Positions 14,288 through 20,850 are shown, counted from the stretch's first letter. The stretch is DNA of 20,850 bases from Clostridia bacterium (GCA_017472105.1 JAFUQY010000228.1:1-20850); one strand, 5' to 3'. Notes: a model not told the origin generated them from the letters alone. Translations and numbers: made by a program.

Positions 14288-15154
14288 TTACTCCGGTTGA
14301 ATTCCGAATTTTTCTTTGCAGTATGCTTCGATCCAGCCGATGACGGTCGGTGTCGTCTCGTCTGCGGCGGCTTTGGCTTCTTCGACTGCGGTTTCTGCGG
14401 CGACGGCGTGGTCTGCGGCTTCGAACATGGGGATATCGTTGCGGTTGTCCCCGAATGCGATGACGGTTTCTGCCCCGGTGATTGTGCGCAGGGTCTCGGT
14501 CGCGTGCTTTTTGGAGGCATCGGGTGAGAAGGCTTCGAGGTACCACGTGTTCTCGGCGTAGGAGTCGCGGTAGTACGTGAAGCGGATGCCCGGGATCGTT
14601 TCCAGTGCACCGGCGGCTGTGCGGATCATGGCTTCGTCAGCAATAAGGCAGAAGTAGATGATCCTGCCCGGGATGTCAGCGGCGGTATTGATTTTCAGAA
14701 ACGGCTTTCTGTACCGCTCAACGCGTTCTTCGTAGAAGCGGCGCATGGGTTCGTTCGCGATTTCGCGGTAGCACGTTGTCAGCGGGTCGCCGTCGGTGGG
14801 ATTTTCTTCATCGAGCGAATACACGAACGGGGACGCACCGAGCTTTGTCATGCACTCAAGCACGGTCTGCGCAGTTGCCGGGTCAATCTCCGCGGCTCTC
14901 ACGTAGCGATTTTCCCGCATGTCGCGGAGCAGAACGCCGTTCATGAGCGCAGCCGGGCTGTCAGACAGGGTGAAGTCAATGTCATGGAGAATATGCGACA
15001 CGGAACGGACGGTTCTGGCGGTTGCGTAAGTGATGCGGACGCCATGCTTCATGAGTGCGTTGATGCGCCGTGCGGTGTCGGGATCGAGGGTGGCGTCGGG
15101 ACGGAGAAGGGTGCCGTCAAGGTCGGTGACGAAGAGGGTGGTGCGTACATTCAC
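14288..15154 (-). CDS. Cof-type HAD family hydrolase
   Basis: This 288-residue phosphatase belongs to the Cof/HAD-IIB group, which dephosphorylates small phosphorylated metabolites, often sugar phosphates. The nucleophile motif DLDGT is at 11-15 (Asp11, acid/base Asp13), with T45 in ITYATAR as motif II. A large type-IIB cap occupies about residues 85-200. The Mg-binding motif GDNRND is at 235-240 and is followed by MFEAADHAVA, typical of the family. The start is GTG at 15154, because AAAGGAG precedes it and GTGA overlaps the tadA stop by four bases, indicating translational coupling. An ATG at 15202 is in frame but lies inside tadA. The substrate is not predictable. Confidence 0.93.
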   Translation of the reverse strand: MNVRTTLFVTDLDGTLLRPDATLDPDTARRINALMKHGVRITYATARTVRSVSHILHDIDFTLSDSPAALMNGVLLRDMRENRYVRAAEIDPATAQTVLECMTKLGASPFVYSLDEENPTDGDPLTTCYREIANEPMRRFYEERVERYRKPFLKINTAADIPGRIIYFCLIADEAMIRTAAGALETIPGIRFTYYRDSYAENTWYLEAFSPDASKKHATETLRTITGAETVIAFGDNRNDIPMFEAADHAVAAETAVEEAKAAADETTPTVIGWIEAYCKEKFGIQPE

Positions 15155-15690
15155 GGCTTCTTTCTCCTTTTCATGAAAAATTCCTGCATCACGGTGCGGC
15201 ATTCGTTCTCAAGAACACCGAACGTGACGGCGGGCTTGTGATTGAGCGGGTAGGCGTTGAAGTTCAGGAGCGATCCCATGGCGCCTGCCTTTGCGTCCTT
15301 TGCTCCGATGACGACGGCGGGAACACGGGCATTGACGATGGCGCCTGCACACATCGGACACGGCTCGAGCGTGACGTAGAGGGTGCATTCCGTGAGCCGC
15401 CAGCCGTGAAGAAGCTCACATGCATGGGAAATGGCGGCGGTTTCGGCGTGGTAGGCGGCGTTTTTGAAGGTTTCGCGTCCGTTGCAGTCGGCGGTGAGGA
15501 TGCTGTTTCTGCGCACAATGACGCATCCGACCGGGACTTCACCTTCATCGGCGGCGTACTGTGCGAGCGTGAGTGCGGCATGCATCCAGTATTCGTGCGG
15601 CTTTTCTTCGTGAAGCTCACCGTCGTATGCGGGATAGTCCGCGAGCAGGCGGTGTATGGCTTCACGGCGCGCGTCATGCAGTCCGGTCAT
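15151..15690 (-). CDS. tadA: tRNA-specific adenosine deaminase
   Basis: This 179-residue enzyme converts adenosine-34 to inosine in tRNA-Arg(ACG), allowing wobble decoding. The zinc-binding deaminase motifs are HAE at 81-83 (His81 ligand, Glu83 proton carrier) and PCPMC at 110-114 (Cys111 and Cys114). GCVIVRR precedes the first motif, and GAKDAKAGAMGSLLNF is the usual loop after the second. The N-terminus carries about 35 residues before MHAALTLAQYAADEGEVPVG, where the domain normally starts. The longer start at 15690 is chosen because GGAGG lies upstream and ATGA overlaps the protease stop. An internal ATG at residue 36 is the alternative. Second gene of the operon. Confidence 0.95.
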   Translation of the reverse strand: MTGLHDARREAIHRLLADYPAYDGELHEEKPHEYWMHAALTLAQYAADEGEVPVGCVIVRRNSILTADCNGRETFKNAAYHAETAAISHACELLHGWRLTECTLYVTLEPCPMCAGAIVNARVPAVVIGAKDAKAGAMGSLLNFNAYPLNHKPAVTFGVLENECRTVMQEFFMKRRKKP

Positions 15691-16442
15691 GGGGTGTCCT
15701 CCGCGGTGTGCGGTGCGTTGCGGATGATGAGGAAGAGGATGAAGCACACAAATCCGCCGATGAGGAAGAAGCGGTCGAGGAGAAGGCAGAGGAACGGGTT
15801 GTCCGCGAGTACGGTGAGGCAGAGCCACGAACGCAGGTTGATGATGGCATGCGCCGCCATGGGAACCCAGAGTCTGCCGGTGTTCTCCATGAGGTATGCC
15901 AGCACAAGACCGCTGAAAAGGGCGTAGATCATGCCTGTGACGGTGTCGTGGATGATGGCGAACATGACGCACTGCGCGACACTGCCGAAGACGGGGTTCA
16001 TTTTGCGCAGCTCCCCGTAGAAGAGACCGCGGAAGATGTACTCCTCGATGACGGGATGGATGACGACGAGGGAGAGGAAGGAGAGAATGCCGCCGTCCGG
16101 AACCGCGATCTGCGAGGACGTGAACGGGACGCTGACGAGGAACATGGCGACAATCATGACGGCGACTGCGGCAACGATGCCGAGCAGACCGTGTGCGGGA
16201 TGGGATTTCGCGGGCGGTGCGACGGGGTTGTTTTCCTCCTCGTCCGTGGGTGCGTAGGTTTTCAGCCGGAAGAGAATCACGGCGGCAAGGGACGCGGGCA
16301 GGAACGCACACAGCCCGGCTGCACTCGGATCGGGGATGAGATCCAAGTGTCCGATGACGAGTGCGAGCAGGCGGTGGATCAGAACAAAAATCACGAACGG
16401 GAACAGGGTATGAAGCAGACGCCTGATGCTGTTGTTTTCCAA
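15687..16442 (-). CDS. CPBP family intramembrane metalloprotease
   Basis: This 251-residue polytopic membrane protein of the CPBP (Abi, CAAX-type) protease family cleaves within the membrane. Hydrophobic segments lie at about 12-32, 42-60, 85-105, 118-132, 155-175, 176-188 and 212-242. The active-site motifs are IEEYIFRG (EExxxR, Glu133, Glu134, Arg138), FAIIH (Phe161, His165) and HAIIN (His198, Asn202), all in the correct order. Its targets are unknown. The start is TTG at 16442, supported by AAGGAGG six bases upstream; there is no ATG nearby in frame. It is the first gene of the operon that ends in the TrmH-like gene, joined to tadA by a four-base overlap. No clear promoter was found upstream. 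Confidence 0.93.
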   Translation of the reverse strand: MENNSIRRLLHTLFPFVIFVLIHRLLALVIGHLDLIPDPSAAGLCAFLPASLAAVILFRLKTYAPTDEEENNPVAPPAKSHPAHGLLGIVAAVAVMIVAMFLVSVPFTSSQIAVPDGGILSFLSLVVIHPVIEEYIFRGLFYGELRKMNPVFGSVAQCVMFAIIHDTVTGMIYALFSGLVLAYLMENTGRLWVPMAAHAIINLRSWLCLTVLADNPFLCLLLDRFFLIGGFVCFILFLIIRNAPHTAEDTP

Positions 16443-16505
16443 TGCGGCCCTCCTTTATTGCGTTGTTTGATAACCTGAATCAAAGAAGAAATGCCTTCGA
16501 TTTCT

Positions 16506-16576
16506 GTAGGGCGGTGCCTTGCGTGCCGCCGCGAAGTCAGCCGGGACCTGCGGCGGGAGGTAAACCCCCGCCCTAC
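16506..16576. repeat. GTAGGGCGG/CCGCCCTAC inverted repeat
   Basis: GTAGGGCGG (16506-16514) is the exact reverse complement of CCGCCCTAC (16568-16576). The segment between holds two smaller GC-rich inverted repeats. The right half overlaps the 99-bp repeat. It lies upstream of the operon start. Confidence 0.75.
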
Positions 16577-16623
16577 GGATCGTTCATCTCTTCGCTGAAA
16601 TACAGTTATCGAACACGTCTGTT
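16525..16623 (+). repeat. 99-bp dispersed repeat, copy 2
   Basis: This is the direct partner of 9862-9960, 99 bases with no gaps and about 80% identity by hand count. It shares the GGCGGG...CCCGCCCTACG hairpin and the tail CAGTTATCGAACACGTCTGTT. Confidence 0.82.
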
Positions 16624-16657
16624 AAGTTATGGTAATGGTATTATATATGTTATTAGG

Positions 16658-16724
16658 GTCGGATTTTCCCGATGTATCAGGTCGGGTTTTCCCGATGTAT
16701 TACGTCGGATTTTCCCGACTGTTC
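16658..16724 (+). repeat. Tandem repeat, 23-bp period, three mini-hairpins
   Basis: Units start at 16658, 16681 and 16704 with GTCGG(A/G)TTTTCCCGA, and the first two continue with TGTAT. Unit 2 forms a perfect TCGGG-TTTT-CCCGA stem-loop. They follow the stop of the 222-residue gene on its transcribed side, but no T-run marks a terminator. Confidence 0.75.
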
Positions 16725-16732
16725 ATTCTGCG

Positions 16733-17401
16733 TTACGGATTGACCCACAGCGTCATCTTCGCGGTATCCATGTACTTGCCGAGGTCGTCGACGGTGATTT
16801 TGCCGTCCTCGATGACGTAGATGCGGATGCACGCGGAGCCCTTCTTGCCGGTCTTGGGGTCTTCCGCGGAGAGGGCGATGGAGAAATTCTCACTCTTGAG
16901 GGCAATGGAGTAGCGGTCTTCCCAGAAGGGCAGGAGCTCATTGACGAGGGTGAAGGTGGTGTCGGGCGTGACGTTCATGGCGGAGACTTCGAAGGTGCCG
17001 TTGCGGTTGCCCTTTGCGAGAACGTCGTAGGTGCCGCTCAGGTTGAAGGACACGCGGATGCCGGAGTTGACTTCGGTGACGCGGATGAGTTCGGACAGCT
17101 CCATGCCGCAGACGGTGGTGAATGCTTTGTCGTCAGTCTGGGACAGGTCGGTGATTTCTCTGCCGCCGATGAGGGCGGTTTCAGCCTTGTTCAGGTACTT
17201 GAGGAAGTTTCTCCAGCGCACGCCGCCTTCTCTGCATTCCACGGCGATCTTCGCGATTTCTTCATCGGAAAGAGCCGAGATGCGGTCAAGGACGGTATTG
17301 CGCTCGAGATAGAACACACCGAGGGTGCGGAACTTGTCGAAGTTGGACCAGATGGTGCGCTTGATGGACACGATGTCACGGTTTCTGCGGATGGATTCCA
17401 T
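16733..17401 (-). CDS. Conserved-looking protein of unknown function (222 aa)
   Basis: This encodes 222 residues; I do not recognise the family. There is no signal peptide or membrane segment. The N-terminal ~75 residues are charged and helical (NRDIVSIKRTIWSNFDKFRT, then LSDEEIAKIAVECREGGVRW). The rest alternates strands and turns, for example RVSFNLSGTYDVLAKGNRNG and KSENFSIALSAEDPKTGKKG, and ends with KMTLWVNP. This suggests an alpha/beta soluble protein. The ATG at 17401 has CAGGAG 11 bases upstream. A perfect consensus promoter lies about 45 bases upstream, so it is likely strongly expressed. It is flanked by the mini-hairpin repeats on one side and foldback copy B on the other. Genuine coding is supported by the promoter, ribosome site and codon pattern. 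Confidence 0.72.
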   Translation of the reverse strand: MESIRRNRDIVSIKRTIWSNFDKFRTLGVFYLERNTVLDRISALSDEEIAKIAVECREGGVRWRNFLKYLNKAETALIGGREITDLSQTDDKAFTTVCGMELSELIRVTEVNSGIRVSFNLSGTYDVLAKGNRNGTFEVSAMNVTPDTTFTLVNELLPFWEDRYSIALKSENFSIALSAEDPKTGKKGSACIRIYVIEDGKITVDDLGKYMDTAKMTLWVNP

Positions 17402-17447
17402 ATTTGTAAATTCTCCTGTTTTACTTTTGTTTATTTATGCGGTGTAT

Positions 17448-17476
17448 ATTATACCATGCCCGGGCGGATTTGTCAA
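17448..17476 (-). promoter_or_regulatory. Consensus promoter of the 222-aa gene
   Basis: On the minus strand TTGACA (17471-17476), 17 bases and TATAAT (17448-17453) match the consensus exactly. Foldback copy B begins 30 bases further upstream. Confidence 0.9.
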
Positions 17477-17506
17477 CAAGTCATTAGAGTATGGTGTATA
17501 TTTGAT

Positions 17507-17870
17507 GTCAGCAAGCCAAACGCTGGTGTCTGTCATTCAGAGGGCGGGCTATCCGAACAATTTAAGCCGGATGTCCTGCCCGAAGAATCTGCGCATGTCC
17601 TATTCGGATCGGTATATGTCCGTGGTTGTCGTACCTGTTTAGATGAAGGGTACTCACTTTGTAATAACGTACAATTTGCAGAAATATTATTTGTTCAAAT
17701 CGTCCATTAAAATCGTTCGTGAGTAACCTTCATCTGAATAGGCAGGAATACCACGGACATATTCAGAGCTGAACAGGACGTGCACAGATTCTTCGGGCAC
17801 GAGGTTACGGCGTTGACTGTAAGTGATTTTCGCCCTCTGAATGACAAAGGGTGGCGTTGAGTTTGCTGAC
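17507..17870. repeat. Foldback (MITE-like) element, copy B
   Basis: This is 364 bp with 40-bp terminal inverted repeats (17507-17546 against 17831-17870). They begin GTCAGCAA and end in the exact block TGTCATTCAGAGGGCG. The arms fold inwards through GCCCGAAGAATCTG, ATATGTCCGTGG and GATGAAGG to GGTACTCAC (17649-17657) with GTGAGTAACC (17719-17728), leaving a 61-base loop. Size, termini, arm motifs and loop edges match copy A at 11159-11520. No transposase lies inside. It separates the 222-aa gene's promoter from the end of the sigma-like gene. Confidence 0.87.
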
Positions 17871-17907
17871 GGTTCAACTACTTTGGGTGAATGATACCGG
17901 ATACCCC

Positions 17908-18255
17908 TCACTCCCCGAAGAGGACGAGGGCGATTTTTTCCAGGGCGCGGGCGTGATGGCGGTAGATGCTGCTGCGGGCGATCCGGCAGATGATTTCGAT
18001 ATCTTCGAACGAATGTTCTTTTCTGTAATGCAGATCGATCACGCGGCGTTCGATGGGTGTGAGCAGGCGGATGGCGTTCTCGAGGGTCTGGAAGGTGCGG
18101 GATTCATGGAGGAGACGCTGCTTCACGTTTTTTGCTTTTTCTTCGGGAAGATCCGCCAGATTGGAGAGGTGCGCGCAGTATTCGAGGGAGGACTCGCGGA
18201 GCTTCCATTCGCTCAGGAGTTTTTTGGTCATTTTCAGTTTATACGTATTCTTCAA
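17908..18255 (-). CDS. Sigma-70 region 4-like / phage-type regulator
   Basis: This encodes 115 residues with a helical N-terminus (about 1-60, LSNLADLPEEKAKNVKQRLL) and a C-terminal helix-turn-helix like sigma region 4. The pattern LTPIERRVIDLHYRKEHSFE, then DIEIICRIARSSIYRHHARA, matches the 'L...er.Vi.lrY...ls..eIa..l..s...v.r....al' pattern. It lacks sigma region 2, so it is not a complete sigma factor. Its layout resembles small phage late-gene activators (ArpU/DUF1492 type), an inference from size and domain. The start is TTG at 18255, with AAAGGA about 10 bases upstream; the first ATG (18231) has no ribosome site. It follows the zinc-ribbon gene by 59 bases on the same strand and may be the downstream gene of its operon. 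Confidence 0.78.
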   Translation of the reverse strand: MKNTYKLKMTKKLLSEWKLRESSLEYCAHLSNLADLPEEKAKNVKQRLLHESRTFQTLENAIRLLTPIERRVIDLHYRKEHSFEDIEIICRIARSSIYRHHARALEKIALVLFGE

Positions 18256-18314
18256 GCTGCAATATCCTTTCGTTTCTTATCATGATACAGGTCATAACCG
18301 GTTTTTTTGCGGTT

Positions 18315-18575
18315 TCAGCGCGGTTTTCGGGGTCTTTTCCGGGGAAAATCGGGGACATGGTACGCTCTCATGCCGGCGGCGCGTTCGTCTGCGGGATCGA
18401 GCGGGATGTATGTGTGACGCGGGATGACGGCTCTTTCGCGGCGTGCAGTCTGCCGGCCGTTGTCGATGCATGCCGGACAGTACCACACTGAGCCGAGGCG
18501 GTATGCAGTGTCCCCGTCGTATATGGGTTCTTCGCATGTGCGGCAGTGATGCAGGATTTCTGACGTTGGAATCAC
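18315..18575 (-). CDS. Small zinc-ribbon-like protein
   Basis: This encodes 86 residues with a treble-clef or zinc-ribbon-like module: Cys11, Cys14 (CRTC) and Cys33, Cys36 (CPAC), separated by EEPIYDGDTAYRLGSVWY. Such four-Cys modules occur in many small phage and plasmid proteins. The C-terminal tail FPRKRPRKPR is very basic, fitting nucleic-acid binding. The start is a GTG at 18575. A purine-rich AAGGA is present but unusually close to it, so the start is uncertain; no in-frame ATG exists at the N-terminus. The perfect promoter at 18640-18668 points at this gene. With the sigma-like gene downstream it forms a two-gene regulatory-looking unit. No specific function is assigned. Confidence 0.62.
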   Translation of the reverse strand: MIPTSEILHHCRTCEEPIYDGDTAYRLGSVWYCPACIDNGRQTARRERAVIPRHTYIPLDPADERAAGMRAYHVPDFPRKRPRKPR

Positions 18576-18639
18576 TTCCTTCTTTCTGTGAGTTCAGCGG
18601 AAAACGAACAGCAGAAAGAACAAATGTTCCGGTGTGGGT

Positions 18640-18668
18640 ATTATAGCATACGCTGTGAGGTTTGTCAA
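18640..18668 (-). promoter_or_regulatory. Consensus promoter of the zinc-ribbon/sigma-like pair
   Basis: On the minus strand TTGACA (18663-18668), a 17-base spacer and TATAAT (18640-18645) preceded by TGC. It leaves a leader of roughly 60 bases before the GTG at 18575. Confidence 0.9.
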
Positions 18669-18738
18669 GGGGAATTGCGTGTTATAGAAATGCACAGGAA
18701 GGCGGCGTAAAACCCGGGTGAAATCTCAATTTACGATA

Positions 18739-18767
18739 TTGTAAAGGAGGGCGGGATGTGATAGAAT
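18739..18767 (+). promoter_or_regulatory. Promoter of the PHP phosphatase operon
   Basis: TTGTAA (18739-18744), 17 bases, TAGAAT (18762-18767). It is divergent from the zinc-ribbon promoter and 45 bases before the ATG at 18812. Confidence 0.65.
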
Positions 18768-18811
18768 TAGAGAATGGAAAAGTGATATTATGATAATATG
18801 GAGGCAGAAAA

Positions 18812-19591
18812 ATGAAAGTGAATCTTCATGCGCATACGGTACGGTGCAATCATGCATCGGGCACGGAGCGGGAATATATTGAAAACGCAGTGAAGGCGGG
18901 ATTTACGCGGTACGGCTTTGCGGATCACGCGCCGTATGTGTTCCGGGACGGGTATTACTCGAATTTCCGCATGAAACCGGAGCAGCAGGAGGATTACGTG
19001 AACACGCTTCTGGCTCTCCGTGAGGAATACAAGGGTGTGATCGACATCAAAATCGGGTATGAAGCGGAGTACTATCCGGAGTTTTTCGGGGAGTTTCTGA
19101 AGCTCGTGACCCGGTTCCCGGTGGATTATCTGATTCTCGGTCAGCATTTCATGGAAAACGAAATGTCCCGGAAGTATTCGGGCATCAAGACTGAGGATGA
19201 GGGCTATCTCGCGCAGTATGTGGATCAGTACATCGCCGGCATGAAGACGGGTGTGTTCACCTACGGCGCGCATCCGGATCTGGTACACTTCGTCGGCGAC
19301 GGTGCGGTTTTTGATAAGCACTACGGACGTCTCATCGAAGCGGCAAAGGAACTCGGCGTACCGATGGAGATCAACTTCCTCGGCATCCGCGATCACAGAA
19401 CCTATCCGCACGACCGCTTCTTCAGACTGTGCGGCGAGATCGGGGCTGAGGTCTGCTTCGGCTGTGACTCGCACTCTGCGGATGTTGCCGTGGATGAACC
19501 TTCCTGCCGGACAGCGATGGAGATGGTGGAAAAATTCGGGCTGATTCTGAATGAATCCCCTGCGCTGAGACCCGTTCCGGCATCTCTCTGA
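18812..19591 (+). CDS. PHP-domain histidinol-phosphatase family protein
   Basis: This 259-residue metal-dependent phosphoesterase belongs to the PHP family, of the HisJ/HisK type that hydrolyses histidinol phosphate. Visible metal ligands are His6 and His8 (LHAHT), Asp38-His39 (ADHAP), Glu84, His112 (GQHF), His154 (GAHPD), Asp219 and His221 (CDSHS), in the family order. The length suits HisK-like enzymes. No his genes lie nearby, so the true substrate may be another phosphate ester. GGAGG precedes the ATG at 18812. It is the first gene of a co-directional group with the serine hydrolase (18-base gap) and the truncated gene at the end of the window. Confidence 0.92.
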   Translation: MKVNLHAHTVRCNHASGTEREYIENAVKAGFTRYGFADHAPYVFRDGYYSNFRMKPEQQEDYVNTLLALREEYKGVIDIKIGYEAEYYPEFFGEFLKLVTRFPVDYLILGQHFMENEMSRKYSGIKTEDEGYLAQYVDQYIAGMKTGVFTYGAHPDLVHFVGDGAVFDKHYGRLIEAAKELGVPMEINFLGIRDHRTYPHDRFFRLCGEIGAEVCFGCDSHSADVAVDEPSCRTAMEMVEKFGLILNESPALRPVPASL

Positions 19592-19609
19592 CGGAGTGCG
19601 GAGGTTACT

Positions 19610-20515
19610 ATGGACTTTTCGATTCTTGACAGACTTGCGGATACAGCGGTGCGCGAAAATCTCCCGGTTTACCGGATTTCCGTGTGGATTGACGGCGAGA
19701 TCCGGGAACGTGTGATTACGCCCGCGAACGACTGCAACGATATTTACTCCGTGTCGAAGAACTACATCACGACCGCGTGCGGACTGTGCATCGACGACGG
19801 GGTGATGGACTGCTCGACGACGGTGTGGGATCTCTTTCACGACGAATGGGATCTCGATCCGCAGTGGAAGGAAGTGACCCTCGAGCGGGTGCTGTCCCAG
19901 ACGGTCGGCATTGACGGGATGTTCCTCGATATCGACACCGAGGACGCGTTTTCGTGGGAGGAAGAGGACTGGCTGGAGCGGGTTCTGAAGCATCCGTTCG
20001 TGTATAAGCCGGGTGAGAAGTTCGCGTACTCCGACTCCAATTTCTACCTCGCGTCCCGGATGGCGGCAAAGGCGAGCGGACGGTATGCGGAAGAAATCCT
20101 GAACGAGCGGCTGTTTGTGCCGATGAAGATGCAGGGCTGGGCGTGGGCGAAATGTCCGAAGGGTCACGTCATGGGCGGCACGGGGCTGTTCATCCGTACC
20201 CGCGACATGGCGAAGCTGGGTGCGCTCTATCTCTGCGGCGGTGTGTATGACGGACGTCGGATTCTCTCCGAGGAGTTCTGCCGTCACGCGACCCATGCGG
20301 TATCCCATCCGAATGACGGCAGTGACTACGGTCTGTCGTTCTGGATTCCCGTCGGCGCGTCAAATCCTCACGGACGGGACGTGTTCCGCGGATCGGGGAT
20401 GTACAACCAGTCGTTCTGGGCTGACCGGGGCGATGGCTTTGTTGCGGCGTGGCATGCGTATGACAAAAAAGGAAAAACGAACGGTGCATTCCACGATGTG
20501 CTGATGAATTTATAA
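19610..20515 (+). CDS. Serine hydrolase, beta-lactamase class C-like
   Basis: This 301-residue enzyme belongs to the penicillin-binding/class C beta-lactamase-like superfamily (esterase or peptidase). The SxxK motif SVSK is at 47-50, with catalytic Ser47 and Lys50. The Tyr motif YSDSNFYLASRMA starts at Tyr140, with Asp in place of the usual Asn. GGTGLFIRTRDMAKLGALYL is the family helix. GSGMYNQSFW, near the C-terminus, occupies the place of the KTG/HxG strand. No signal peptide is seen, so a cytoplasmic esterase-like role is more likely than resistance to beta-lactams. GGAGG precedes the ATG. It follows the PHP gene and is 15 bases before the next gene. Confidence 0.88.
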   Translation: MDFSILDRLADTAVRENLPVYRISVWIDGEIRERVITPANDCNDIYSVSKNYITTACGLCIDDGVMDCSTTVWDLFHDEWDLDPQWKEVTLERVLSQTVGIDGMFLDIDTEDAFSWEEEDWLERVLKHPFVYKPGEKFAYSDSNFYLASRMAAKASGRYAEEILNERLFVPMKMQGWAWAKCPKGHVMGGTGLFIRTRDMAKLGALYLCGGVYDGRRILSEEFCRHATHAVSHPNDGSDYGLSFWIPVGASNPHGRDVFRGSGMYNQSFWADRGDGFVAAWHAYDKKGKTNGAFHDVLMNL

Positions 20516-20530
20516 TTGACAGGAGGAACA

Positions 20531-20850
20531 ATGCCTCAGATCAAAGTAAACCGCGACCTGAACAGCGGTGTCAACGAATACATCGCGCTCTACTGCAAGG
20601 AGCACGAAGTGAACGCGCTCACGGATGAGGAGTTTCTCGTATTGCAGGAGAAGCTGAAATGCACGCATTCCCTGCCGAGTACCAGAAATGCGGAGTTTTT
20701 GCGGTTCGAATCCGGCAGAACGCTCACGGAACTCGGAGATGACGGACTCGGTCTGTACCGGCGGATTGCGGCGGCGTGCCCGTTCCATTTCAATCCGCTG
20801 TACGAATATTCCAAGGTGTTCTCATTCTGCGCGTCGCTCGGGATCAAAAA
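20531..20850 (+). CDS. Unknown protein, 5' part only (cut by window end)
   Basis: An open frame from ATG at 20531 runs to the window end without a stop, giving 106 residues. AGGAGG lies just upstream (20521-20526), which makes translation very likely. The sequence starts MPQIKVNRDLNSGVNEYIAL and includes LSTRN-like and Arg/Glu-rich stretches (FLRFESGRTLTELGDDGLGL) and ACPFHFNPLYEYSKVFSFCA. No domain is recognised. It belongs to the PHP/serine hydrolase group by spacing (15 bases after the hydrolase stop). Confidence 0.75.
   Translation, partial: MPQIKVNRDLNSGVNEYIALYCKEHEVNALTDEEFLVLQEKLKCTHSLPSTRNAEFLRFESGRTLTELGDDGLGLYRRIAAACPFHFNPLYEYSKVFSFCASLGIK

Noticed and set aside
17687..17911. 74-codon minus-strand frame in foldback copy B
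   Set aside because: It begins in the end of the sigma-like gene and crosses the repeat; its likeness to copy A is explained by the repeat.
20703..20713. GGTTCGAATCC, like a tRNA T-arm
   Set aside because: It lies in the coding frame of the last gene, and no acceptor stem or other tRNA arms fit around it.

Overview
The window looks like chromosomal DNA of a Gram-positive, probably gut-associated Clostridia (Bacillota). The basis is a GC content in the mid-50s by eye, strong GGAGG-type ribosome binding sites, near-consensus TTGACA/TATAAT promoters (several with a TG extension), TTG and GTG starts, and typically clostridial families: YozG/DUF2975, YwlG, a CPBP protease and a GH36 alpha-galactosidase. 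No lineage marker such as rRNA is present, so the placement is an inference. No rRNA, tRNA, CRISPR array or intact transposase was seen.

Layout. 1-432: three degenerate hairpin repeats, no gene. 433-1071 (-): DUF1643 protein, divergent from a DUF2975 membrane protein/YozG-type regulator operon (1274-2097, +) whose promoter lies among TTAACG-type operator candidates. 2190-2852 (+): secreted protein of unknown role, convergent with a URO-D/MtaA-like protein (2924-4150, -). 4343-5278 (+): acyltransferase-fold (E2-like) protein lacking the canonical catalytic His. 5279-5757: hairpin-rich intergenic DNA. 5758-6129 (+): small membrane protein. 6130-6617: repeats and leader of the alpha-galactosidase (6618-8828, +). 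8892-9697 (-): Xre regulator plus a short protein that shares its C-terminal module. 9966-11111 (-): Gfo/Idh/MocA oxidoreductase. 11159-11520: 362-bp foldback element A. 11669-12742 (+): propeller-like protein. 12848-16442 (-): tightly packed operon of CPBP protease, tadA, HAD phosphatase, ywlG-like gene and SpoU/TrmH methyltransferase. 16443-16732: repeats. 16733-17401 (-): unknown 222-aa protein. 17507-17870: foldback element B. 17908-18575 (-): zinc-ribbon-like protein and sigma-region-4-like protein. 18812 to the end (+): PHP phosphatase, serine hydrolase and a truncated unknown gene.

The genes are mostly housekeeping or accessory metabolism rather than one pathway. The alpha-galactosidase, sugar-type Gfo/Idh oxidoreductase and URO-D-like protein fit a plant-glycan-using gut bacterium, but they are separate transcription units. 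What stands out is the repeat content between genes: two copies of a foldback element of about 363 bp with 40-bp terminal inverted repeats, a 99-bp repeat in two direct copies, a 72-bp repeat in two inverted copies, and several hairpin repeats bearing GTAGGG/CCCTAC ends. The best candidates for undescribed biology are the foldback family, the two-gene Xre/shared-module operon, the sigma-like/zinc-ribbon pair and the E2-like protein with a substituted catalytic residue.
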